Notes under the pieces: generated by a model
Database searches by the model: none
The model's input: only the letters and a program-made list of their open reading frames with translations
Told to the model about the DNA's origin: nothing
Shown here: positions 1 to 5,913 of the stretch, piece by piece
How positions within the stretch are numbered: the stretch's first letter is position 1
Layout: each line of letters opens with the position of its first letter
Made by a program: the position numbers and the translations under genes
Assembly (NCBI GenBank): GCA_007126835.1
Contig: SLAO01000133.1
Span: 1 to 9,962 of the forward strand
From: Nitriliruptorales bacterium
GTDB lineage: Bacteria > Actinomycetota > Nitriliruptoria > Euzebyales > Egibacteraceae
Direction of reading: 5' to 3'
DNA length: 9,962 nt

Positions 1-580
1 CTGGACCCACGCATGGCGCCGGACACGGGAGCGGCTCGACTTGCCCGGCGACCCACTCGCCGATCGGGTTGTCGTCGGTAGCCAGATGGTGCGCGTACAG
101 GGCATGGAGGCACTTGACCCGGTCTGGCATCCCACCCGCCGAAGGGTTACGCGGCACCGGTGGGCCCAGGCGGTCGCGGAACGCGACGTAGCGCTCATGC
201 GCAGCGGCGTAGTCCGCGCCGAGGTCCCGATCGCCGGCGAGGCGGGTAGTCAGCCCATCCATTACCCCGTCGGCTTCCAGCGTCGAGACACGGCGCGCGG
301 CCAGGGGGCAGGCCAGCCAGAACGTCGTGGGAAACGGCGTGCCGTCCTCCAGGGCGGGGCTGACCCGCAGGACGGCGGGGAGGTCCCACCCGCACCGCAC
401 GGCGGCCGCTGTGGTACCCCGAGCGGGACGACCCAGCATGCGCCCGACGAGGGCGCGCTCGTCGTCGTCGACCTCCGGCCGGTCCTCCTGCGCGGCGTAG
501 GACGCGTCCGGGGCGACCGTCAACGCATCAGTGGGCGGGTCGACGCGGGAGCGCGGATGGGGTTCGGCGGCAGGTGCCAT
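1..580 (-). CDS. DUF501 family protein, C-terminus cut by window edge
   Basis: The minus-strand frame is open from an ATG at 580 to the left edge, giving 193 visible residues. Features typical of DUF501 (PF04417) are present in order: an acidic N-terminal stretch, LVGRMLGRP (about residues 44-52), a single-Cys RCGWDLP (about 62-68), the diagnostic LEDGTPFPTTFWLACP (77-92), STLEADGVM, and PDRVKCLHALYAHHLA near residues 152-167. The visible end, with CPAPCV, resembles the family C-terminus, so probably only a few residues are missing. The function of DUF501 is not known to me; its genes usually follow enolase and divIC and precede an exopolyphosphatase (ppx/gppA), which would lie just outside the window. 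An in-frame ATG at 637 with GGGA 10 nt upstream is an alternative start adding 19 residues; the start at 580 has only weak GG-rich sequence before it. Family assignment is firm, start uncertain. Confidence 0.88.
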   Translation of the reverse strand, partial: MAPAAEPHPRSRVDPPTDALTVAPDASYAAQEDRPEVDDDERALVGRMLGRPARGTTAAAVRCGWDLPAVLRVSPALEDGTPFPTTFWLACPLAARRVSTLEADGVMDGLTTRLAGDRDLGADYAAAHERYVAFRDRLGPPVPRNPSAGGMPDRVKCLHALYAHHLATDDNPIGEWVAGQVEPLPCPAPCVGP

Positions 581-659
581 CGGACCCAGCCTGACCGCTC
601 GCGCCGGGGGGTCGCAAACTTCTGAAGCCACGGCCATCCGGCGAAGGTCCCAGCCGCAG

Positions 660-1283
660 CTAGTCGACGTCCGTGGGCCGAGCCGGGTCGTCGAGGTGCT
701 CGGCGATGATGCGCAGGTGCTCCTCATGCGTCCGGCCCGCCGACAATGCTGGCGGCACGCGGGGGTCGAACCAGCCGACATCGAGGGTTTCGACCCCGTC
801 CGCGCGCGGGATCCCCGCCACTTCGCGCTCCTCGCACTGCACGACGAGCTTGTAGATCCGAAACGGCAGCGGCGGGGCGGGACGTCGGTCGCGGTCGAAG
901 ACCGCCAGGAGCTTGCCGGCGACCACGTCAAGGCCTGCTTCCTCGGCGACTTCACGCTCGACCGAAGCGCGCGGCCCGTCGGTGACGTCCGCCCATCCCC
1001 CCGGCAGGGTCCAACCCCCGTCAGCGGCTTCGCGCACCAGCAGCACCTTGCCCTGGCGGATCACCACACCGCGGACGTCGACCTTGGGCGTCGCGTACCC
1101 GCCTTCTTGCGCCAGACGGTGTTCGATCAGGTGCTCGTCGCCTCCCCCCGCCGCGAGGATCTCCGCGGCGATGCGCCGGATGTCGGCGTAGCGGTCGACG
1201 TCGAAGCCCGTTGCGTAGTGCAGCCCGGTCTGCGCGATCGCCGCCAGCCGGCGCCCCCAGTCGTGCCAGCGGGCCTGATTCAT
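660..1283 (-). CDS. Nudix hydrolase with Nudix_N_2-type N-terminal domain (ADP-ribose pyrophosphatase-like)
   Basis: This 207-residue protein likely cleaves a nucleoside diphosphate linked to another moiety (ADP-ribose, NADH or FAD type substrates are common in the family); the substrate cannot be read from sequence. Residues 6-56 (WHDWGRRLAAIAQTGLHYA, then FDVDRYADIRRIAAEIL) match the N-terminal helical domain PF12535. The Nudix fold follows from about residue 67, with the Nudix box at 96-118: G96, then D102 where the consensus has Glu, and intact R110-E111, E114-E115 and G117. The ATG at 1283 was chosen because ATGA overlaps the TGA of the upstream acetyltransferase gene and because the family begins close to the WHDWG motif. 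The same frame stays open upstream to 1820, but that part is arginine-rich shadow translation of the neighbour. Translational coupling suggests production together with the acetyltransferase. Confidence 0.9.
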   Translation of the reverse strand: MNQARWHDWGRRLAAIAQTGLHYATGFDVDRYADIRRIAAEILAAGGGDEHLIEHRLAQEGGYATPKVDVRGVVIRQGKVLLVREAADGGWTLPGGWADVTDGPRASVEREVAEEAGLDVVAGKLLAVFDRDRRPAPPLPFRIYKLVVQCEEREVAGIPRADGVETLDVGWFDPRVPPALSAGRTHEEHLRIIAEHLDDPARPTDVD

Positions 1284-1729
1284 CCAAGCGTCATGGGCAC
1301 GTGGGGGATGCCGTCCTCGTCGTAGACCGGTCCGACCACGCGGAAGCCGAAGCTGGCGTACCAGTCGGCGAGATGGGCCTGGGCACCCAGATGCACCGGT
1401 CGCCGGCACCGCTCGCTGGCCAGCGCGCGACGCAGCAAGGTGGCAGCGAGACCGGCGCCGCGAGCCGCCGGTCGGGTGACCACGCGGCCGATGCGGCTCG
1501 CGCCGTCGGGTTCGGTGAGCAGCCGCAGGTAGCACACGGGCTCGCCGCCCTCCTCGACCCACCAGTGCTGCGCGTCGGCCTCGGTGTCCCGGCCGTCGAG
1601 GTCGGGGTACGGGCACGCTTGCTCGACCACGAACACGTCCACGCGCAGGCGCAGCATCGCGTACAGGGTCGACGCCTCGAGCTCGTCCACGCTGGCCGCG
1701 TGGATCGTCCGGGCCGCCGCTGGGTTCAC
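1280..1729 (-). CDS. elaA: ElaA-type GNAT acetyltransferase
   Basis: This predicted cytoplasmic GCN5-related N-acetyltransferase is collinear with E. coli ElaA (about 150 residues): LYAMLRLRVDVFVVEQACPYPDLDGRD (22-48), the acetyl-CoA loop around R90-G91-A92-G93-L94-A95, VHLGAQAHLADWYASFGF (112-129) and the closing EDGIPHVPM. The physiological acceptor of ElaA proteins is not established. I place the start at GTG 1729, giving 149 residues, because GTGA overlaps the TGA of the division gene by 4 bases, GGTGGG lies roughly 9 nt upstream, and the length then matches the family. An ATG at 1780 in the same frame would add 17 basic residues without family similarity and a 55-base overlap with ftsB. 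The stop codon in turn overlaps the Nudix start by 4 bases, so ftsB, elaA and the Nudix gene look translationally coupled. Confidence 0.88.
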   Translation of the reverse strand: MNPAAARTIHAASVDELEASTLYAMLRLRVDVFVVEQACPYPDLDGRDTEADAQHWWVEEGGEPVCYLRLLTEPDGASRIGRVVTRPAARGAGLAATLLRRALASERCRRPVHLGAQAHLADWYASFGFRVVGPVYDEDGIPHVPMTLG

Positions 1730-2187
1730 CCGTCGGGACCCACCCGCTCGCCGAGCCATCGGCCCAGCCGGCGCCACCACGGCGCCTCGCCGTCCTCGTC
1801 CGAGGCGGGAGGACCCGCATCTCGCCCGATGCGCGGGGTGTCGTCCTCGGGGGTCACGACCACGTAGGGGATCTCGCCGGGCTGGACCAACCCGAGCTCG
1901 GAGCGGGCGAGCAACTCGACCTCCTCGGGATCGTTGAGCTCACGTTCGCGATCCTCGAGCGCGTCGACCTCCTCGCGCAGACGCTCGCGCTGCTCGTCGA
2001 GCTCGTCGACGCGGTCGGCCGCGGTGGTGAACACCTGCAAGGGGCCCAGCGCCATGCCGATGACGAGCACCGCGACACCCGCCAGCGCGAACACGTACGG
2101 CCGGTCGCCCGCGGTCAGCGCCCTCCATGCCCGACGACGAAGCCCGGGACGGGCGGTGCGGCGGGGGCTGGCGGAACGACCGGCCAT
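1726..2187 (-). CDS. FtsB/DivIC-type septum formation initiator
   Basis: This 153-residue bitopic membrane protein is presumably part of the FtsQ-FtsL-FtsB (DivIB-FtsL-DivIC) complex that activates septal peptidoglycan synthesis. It has a basic cytoplasmic N-terminus (about residues 1-29, rich in Arg), one transmembrane segment (about 31-50, YVFALAGVAVLVIGMALGPL), an extracytoplasmic coiled coil (about 57-85, rich in Glu, Arg and Leu), and the family motif LNDPEEVELLARSELGLVQPGEIPYVV (84-110). A proline/acidic linker and a Trp- and Arg-rich tail (137-149) follow; the tail is not part of the conserved core. The ATG at 2187 lies 6 nt after the eno stop with no strong ribosome binding site, so translation probably depends on eno. 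The eno-divIC order is standard in actinobacteria (Rv1023-Rv1024). FtsB versus DivIC naming is a matter of convention here. Confidence 0.92.
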   Translation of the reverse strand: MAGRSASPRRTARPGLRRRAWRALTAGDRPYVFALAGVAVLVIGMALGPLQVFTTAADRVDELDEQRERLREEVDALEDRERELNDPEEVELLARSELGLVQPGEIPYVVVTPEDDTPRIGRDAGPPASDEDGEAPWWRRLGRWLGERVGPDG

Positions 2188-2193
2188 GACGGG

Positions 2194-3474
2194 TTAGGAC
2201 CCCGCTCGGTCGAAGGCGGTGCGACCGGCGTAGCGGGCGGCGTCACCCAGCTGCTCTTCGATGCGCAGTAGCTGGTTGTACTTGGCGACCCGGTCGGAGC
2301 GCGCGGGCGCGCCCGTCTTGATCTGACCGGCGTTGGTGGCCACGGTCAGGTCGGCGATGGTCGTGTCCTCGGTCTCTCCCGACCGGTGGCTGACCATGCA
2401 GTTCCAACCCTGGCGGTGGACGAACTCCATCACGTCGAGCGTCTCGGTCAGGGTGCCGATCTGGTTGACCTTGACCAGCAGCGCGTTGACGCTGCGCTCC
2501 TCGACCGCACGGCGCACACGGTTGATGTTGGTCACCAGCAGGTCGTCGCCCACCAGCTGCACCTGGCTGCCCAGCCGCCGGGTCAGCCGCTGCCAGCCGT
2601 CCCAGTCCTCCTCGTCGAGCCCGTCCTCGATCGACGCGATCGGGTAGCGCTGGACCAGGTCCGCCCACAGGTCGATGAGCTCGTCGGCCGACACCGTCCG
2701 GCCCTCGCCGGCGAGGTTGTACGCACCCTCCTGGAAGAACTCGCTGGCGGCAGGGTCGAGTGCGATGACGATGTCGTCGCCGGGCTCGTAGCCTGCACGG
2801 CCGATGGCCTCGACGATCAGGTCGAGGGGCTCGGAGTTGGAGGCGAGGTTCGGCGCGAAGCCTCCCTCGTCGCCCAACCCCGTCGACAGCCCACGCGCCG
2901 ACAGGACCTTCTTCAGCTCATGGTAGACCTCGGCACCGTAGCGCAGCGCTTCACGAAAGCTGCCAGCCCCCACTGGGGCGATCATGAACTCCTGGAAGTC
3001 CACGTTGGATTCGGCGTGGCTGCCCCCGTTGAGGATGTTCATGCACGGCACCGGGAGGACGTGGCCGTTGGGGCCGCCGAGGTAGGCGAACAGCGGAAGC
3101 TGACGCGACGCCGCTGCCGCACGGGCGACGGCCAGGCTGGCACCAAGGATCGCGTTCGCGCCCAGGTTGGATTTGTCGTCGCTGCCGTCGAGGGCGATCA
3201 GCGTGGCGTCGACCGCGCGCTGGTCGGTGGCGTCCATCCCGGCGATCTCCGGGGCGATGGTGCCCATCACGTTGTCCACCGCAGTCGTGACGCCCTTGCC
3301 CCCGTACCGCGCCCCGCCGTCGCGCAGCTCGACCGCTTCGAACTCGCCGGTCGAAGCGCCGCTGGGCACGATGGCGCGTCCCGCCGACCCGTCGTTGAGC
3401 AGGCAGTCCACCTCGATCGTCGGGTTCCCGCGGGAGTCCAGAACCTCCCGGGCCAGTAAAGCCTCAATCTCCAC
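2194..3474 (-). CDS. eno: Enolase (phosphopyruvate hydratase)
   Basis: Enolase interconverts 2-phosphoglycerate and phosphoenolpyruvate in the cytoplasm and needs Mg2+. The 426-residue length is normal. Visible features include REVLDSRGNPTIEV (9-22), the active-site loop SGASTGEFEAVELRDG (38-53), QEFM with Glu162, GDEGGFAP with Glu203, metal ligands D240, E283 and D310, catalytic Lys335 inside the signature LLVKVNQIGTLTET (332-345), SHRSGETEDT (362-371) and Lys386 in QIKTGAP. All expected catalytic and metal residues are present (numbered from this sequence by comparison with E. coli enolase). The start is GTG at 3474, preceded by AAAGGG with a 10-nt spacer; it gives the expected family N-terminus. 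A 96-nt gap separates it from pfk upstream, and ftsB/divIC follows after 6 nt, so eno probably leads the downstream part of the cluster. Confidence 0.98.
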   Translation of the reverse strand: MEIEALLAREVLDSRGNPTIEVDCLLNDGSAGRAIVPSGASTGEFEAVELRDGGARYGGKGVTTAVDNVMGTIAPEIAGMDATDQRAVDATLIALDGSDDKSNLGANAILGASLAVARAAAASRQLPLFAYLGGPNGHVLPVPCMNILNGGSHAESNVDFQEFMIAPVGAGSFREALRYGAEVYHELKKVLSARGLSTGLGDEGGFAPNLASNSEPLDLIVEAIGRAGYEPGDDIVIALDPAASEFFQEGAYNLAGEGRTVSADELIDLWADLVQRYPIASIEDGLDEEDWDGWQRLTRRLGSQVQLVGDDLLVTNINRVRRAVEERSVNALLVKVNQIGTLTETLDVMEFVHRQGWNCMVSHRSGETEDTTIADLTVATNAGQIKTGAPARSDRVAKYNQLLRIEEQLGDAARYAGRTAFDRAGS

Positions 3475-3504
3475 GTGAGCGTCACCCTTTCCGAAGACGA
3501 CTTC

Positions 3505-3529
3505 AGGTTACAGGCATTGACTCGTGCAA
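3505..3529 (-). promoter_or_regulatory. Possible promoter of eno
   Basis: In the 96-nt gap before eno the minus strand reads TTGCAC (3529-3524), 13 nt, then TAACCT (3510-3505), 30 nt before the GTG. TAACCT fits the actinobacterial TANNNT -10 pattern. The 13-nt spacer is too short for an ordinary -35/-10 pair; a 16-nt spacing would point to CTGTTG instead, a poor -35. A promoter here is reasonable from the gap size, but the exact elements are a guess. Confidence 0.3.
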
Positions 3530-3549
3530 CAGCGCTACCCCGTTTCGGT

Positions 3550-3578
3550 GATCAGTACAGGTAATGGCGATCAGTACA
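3550..3578. repeat. 10-bp direct repeat GATCAGTACA at the pfk/eno junction
   Basis: GATCAGTACA occurs at 3550-3559 and again at 3569-3578 on the plus strand, a 19-bp period, with similar flanks (GATCAGTACA followed by GG and by AG). The second copy covers the last codons and stop of pfk; the first lies in the gap upstream of eno, about 20 bp upstream of the possible -35 region. It may be a paired protein-binding site or a small local duplication. Confidence 0.6.
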
Positions 3579-4719
3579 AGAACATCGGTTTGCCGCCCAC
3601 GTGGCGCACCTTCGGCAGGTAGCGGTCCACGTCGTAGAGGGCATCGACGTCCACGTGCTTGGCTCCCTCGCGTGTCGTGGTGATCGGCACGTTGGTGTAG
3701 GTCCCGCTGCGAAGCGCGACGAGCCGTCCCTTGGAGCCTTCCACCGCCAGATCGGCGGCCATCACCGCGTAGTTCGTGGCAACCATCAAGTCGAGGGAGT
3801 CGGGCGCTCCCGAACGCATCAGGTACCCCAACTGCTGGCTGACCATCCCTACGCCGGTGCGCTCCTTCAGGGCCTCGGCGACCTCCTCGCCGATGCCGCC
3901 GAGCTTGCGGTGACCGTAGGCGTCGGCCTCCCCACCCAGGATGATCTCGCCTCCCTCGGCCGCGGCACCCTCGGAGACCGTCACCATCGCGTAGCGCGAC
4001 GGGTTTTCCGCCCGGTCGGCGAGCAGCAAGTCGGCGAGCTTGTCCAGGTTGAAGGGGACCTCGGAGATGAGCGCACGGTCGACGCCCGCGAGGTAGGCGC
4101 TGATCAGGGAGGTCTCGCCGGAGTAGCGCCCGAACAGCTCGACGACGGCGATGCGCTCGTGCGAACCCGTCGAGGTGCGCAGCTGATGGATGAACTGAAC
4201 GCTGCGGGTGACCGCGGTGGAAAACCCGATGCAGTAGTCGGTGCCGTGGACGTCGTTGTCCATCGTCTTGGGGATCGCCACCACTGGGACGCCCTCGTCG
4301 TGCAGGCGCAGGGCGTACGACAGCGTGTCGTCACCGCCGATGGGCACGAGGGCGTCGATGCCCAGCTTGTCGAGCGTCTCGAGCACGTGCGGGGTGAAGT
4401 CGTGGGGCCCCTCGCCGACGGCCTGGTCCACGAGGAAGTCCGGAACGTCGGCGTTGCGGACCCGTCCGGGGTTGGTCCGCGAGGTGTGCAGGAACGTCCC
4501 GCCGGTGCGGTCGATGGTGCGGACCTCGTTCTTGTCCAACGGGGTGGTGTTCTCCTTCACCGACGCAGGATCGTCGGCTTGGCACTCGAGGAGGCCGGCC
4601 CATCCCCGCCGCAATCCGACGACCTCGTGCCCATCGTCGATGACGCGGTGGACCACGGCCTTGATGCAAGGGTTCAACCCGGGGACGTCGCCGCCGCCGG
4701 TGAGCACGCCAATGCGCAT
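3571..4719 (-). CDS. 6-phosphofructokinase, group III type with pyrophosphate-donor signature
   Basis: This 382-residue cytoplasmic enzyme phosphorylates fructose 6-phosphate to fructose 1,6-bisphosphate. It has GVLTGGGDVPGLN (4-16), TGGTFLHTSRTNP (72-84), GGDD (128-131), PKTMDND (150-156), FGR (196-198), ISEVPF (218-223) and LGYLMRSGAPDSLD (297-310). In this superfamily GGDG with PGTIDND accompanies ATP use, whereas GGDD with Lys in PKT(I/M)DND accompanies pyrophosphate use; both PPi-type residues are present, so a reversible PPi-dependent reaction is the better inference. TGGT..TSRTNP is typical of the mixed-substrate group III found in actinobacteria. The ATG at 4719 has AGAGGAG seven nt upstream; an ATG at 4773 in frame would add 18 residues with no family similarity. 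It lies between mazG (114 nt) and eno (96 nt), so it probably has its own promoter. Donor specificity is not proven. Confidence 0.93.
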   Translation of the reverse strand: MRIGVLTGGGDVPGLNPCIKAVVHRVIDDGHEVVGLRRGWAGLLECQADDPASVKENTTPLDKNEVRTIDRTGGTFLHTSRTNPGRVRNADVPDFLVDQAVGEGPHDFTPHVLETLDKLGIDALVPIGGDDTLSYALRLHDEGVPVVAIPKTMDNDVHGTDYCIGFSTAVTRSVQFIHQLRTSTGSHERIAVVELFGRYSGETSLISAYLAGVDRALISEVPFNLDKLADLLLADRAENPSRYAMVTVSEGAAAEGGEIILGGEADAYGHRKLGGIGEEVAEALKERTGVGMVSQQLGYLMRSGAPDSLDLMVATNYAVMAADLAVEGSKGRLVALRSGTYTNVPITTTREGAKHVDVDALYDVDRYLPKVRHVGGKPMFLY

Positions 4720-4726
4720 GGATGGA

Positions 4727-4733
4727 CTCCTCT
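4727..4733 (-). promoter_or_regulatory. Ribosome binding site of pfk
   Basis: AGAGGAG ends 7 nt before the ATG at 4719. It is the best Shine-Dalgarno match in the window and decides the pfk start against the in-frame ATG at 4773. Confidence 0.85.
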
Positions 4734-4742
4734 GGTGTCTGG

Positions 4743-4757
4743 GTTCGAACGCTAGCG
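4743..4757. promoter_or_regulatory. Two overlapping 8-bp palindromes upstream of pfk, possible operator
   Basis: GTTCGAAC (4743-4750) and CGCTAGCG (4750-4757) are both perfect palindromes and share one base, all within 15 bp of the 114-nt mazG-pfk gap. They overlap the possible -10 element TAGCGT (4754-4749), the place where a repressor would act. No known regulator site is recognised. Confidence 0.35.
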
Positions 4758-4773
4758 CGGTGGTTGGGGGCAA
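4749..4773 (-). promoter_or_regulatory. Possible promoter of pfk
   Basis: The minus strand reads TTGCCC (4773-4768), 13 nt, TAGCGT (4754-4749), then 29 nt to the ATG. The TANNNT pattern and position suit a -10 box, but the 13-nt spacer is shorter than normal, so the -35 assignment is doubtful. Confidence 0.28.
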
Positions 4774-4833
4774 AGGAAGCGAAGCCGGTCCTGTCCGACC
4801 CTGCCATTCGGCCCGGTCTGCGGGGCAGCCGGG

Positions 4834-5913
4834 TTAGCCCTCGTCGGCAGCGGCGAGCTCGACGCGCATGCGAAACCGGTGGGCGCTGTCACGCAGCGCA
4901 GACTCGGCGTCGATGCCGTGGCGCCTGGCCAGGTCCACGACCGCGGCCAGCAGGTCCCCGAGGCGATCAGGCCGAGCCTGCTCGTCGGCCTCCTGGAAGG
5001 CTTCGAGGGCTTCGGCGACCGTGTGGCCGTCCGTCGCCAGCCCAGCGTCGTCGGCAGGGTCGTGACCGAGCTTGGCGGCGCGGTTCTGCAGCTTCTCGAC
5101 GAGCTGCAGCGCCGGCTGCGCCAAGGGAACTCCGTCGAACGGGCCGTTGCGCTCGGGCTTCTCATCGGCCTTGAGCTGATCCCAGTTGCGCATCACCTCC
5201 CCGGCGTCGGCGACTTCGGTGTCGCCGAAGACATGCGGGTGGCGTCGCACGAGCTTCTCGGCGATGCCGCCGGCGACGTCGTCGATGTCGAACGTGCCTT
5301 CATCCGCGGCAATCTGGGCGTGGAAGACCACCTGGAGGAGCACGTCACCAAGCTCCTCGCAGATCGCAGCCGGGTTGCCGGCGGCGATGGCCTCGAGGAG
5401 CTCGTAGACCTCCTCGACGGCGTAGCGCCCCAGGCTGGAGTGGGTCTGCTCCCGGTCCCACGGGCAACCGCCGGGGCCGCGCAGACGCTCCTCGACCGCG
5501 ACGAACTCGAGCAGGCGCGTGCCCTTTGGAGCGATGCCGAAGTACACGACCTCGACCTCGAGACCGCGGTTGGCGGCCTCCATGCCCAGCACCCGGGTGT
5601 ACGCCTCGGCGTCGCCGGAGCCGAACAGGTAGGTGACCTCGCCGTGCTGCTCGGCCCGGTCGACCACCCACGTCGCCCGCGCTTTCACCGCCGGGTCCGT
5701 GCCGCCCAGCAGGTCGGTACGGCCAAGCGGCGCGGAGTCGAGACCCTCTGGCACGACCTCCACGGCGAGGTCGGCGGCGTCCAAGTGGGAAACGAACGGG
5801 TGCTCCGGGCTACCGACCAGCACGAGGTCGCTGGCCATCAGCGCCGACCAGCCGTGCAGCGGCAGCAGCCCCGGGAGGGCGTCGTGGGTATCGACGAGGA
5901 CCAGGCGGCCCAT
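4834..5913 (-). CDS. mazG: MazG nucleoside triphosphate pyrophosphohydrolase
   Basis: MazG hydrolyses nucleoside triphosphates to monophosphates and pyrophosphate, cleaning the nucleotide pool. The 359-residue protein has an N-terminal domain (about 1-135) with LVGSPEHPFVSHL (31-43) and YLFGSGDAEAY (95-105), resembling the degenerate methylase-like domain seen before MazG in other actinobacteria. The first MazG domain follows: LRGPGGCPWDREQTHSSL (144-161), the metal-binding set EEVYE (167-171) with ELGD (187-190), then RRHPHVFGD (223-231). A second, weaker MazG repeat lies at about 266-352, with EALEAFQEAD and RLGDLLAAVVDLAR. In this repeat the ExxD glutamate is Arg317, so catalysis is probably carried by the first domain. 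The ATG at 5913 immediately follows the TAG of the upstream foldase gene (TAGATG), implying translational coupling. Mfd upstream shares the genome-maintenance theme. Confidence 0.94.
   Translation of the reverse strand: MGRLVLVDTHDALPGLLPLHGWSALMASDLVLVGSPEHPFVSHLDAADLAVEVVPEGLDSAPLGRTDLLGGTDPAVKARATWVVDRAEQHGEVTYLFGSGDAEAYTRVLGMEAANRGLEVEVVYFGIAPKGTRLLEFVAVEERLRGPGGCPWDREQTHSSLGRYAVEEVYELLEAIAAGNPAAICEELGDVLLQVVFHAQIAADEGTFDIDDVAGGIAEKLVRRHPHVFGDTEVADAGEVMRNWDQLKADEKPERNGPFDGVPLAQPALQLVEKLQNRAAKLGHDPADDAGLATDGHTVAEALEAFQEADEQARPDRLGDLLAAVVDLARRHGIDAESALRDSAHRFRMRVELAAADEG

Noticed and set aside
41..625. 194-codon open frame on the plus strand at the left end
   Set aside because: The opposite strand encodes the DUF501 protein in a frame open to the edge with clear family motifs.
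660..1820. 386-residue version of the Nudix protein starting at 1820
   Set aside because: Residues before the ATG at 1283 are Arg/Pro-rich shadow translation of the elaA gene; the Nudix_N_2 domain starts right after 1283.
2386..3459. 357-codon open frame opposite enolase
   Set aside because: Enolase is complete with all catalytic residues; the antisense product has no family features.
3493..3504. GAAG-TCGT-CTTC hairpin in the eno leader
   Set aside because: A 4-bp stem is expected by chance; it does not cover the ribosome binding site and no riboswitch pattern is seen.
3601..4755. 384-codon open frame opposite pfk
   Set aside because: It mirrors the PFK codons and has no recognisable motif or clear ribosome binding site.
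4797..4818. Hairpin in the mazG-pfk gap (GACC, GCC, GAAT loop, GGC, GGTC)
   Set aside because: Stems of 4 and 3 bp are interrupted by a 2x2 internal loop, and there is no T-run; too weak to call a terminator.
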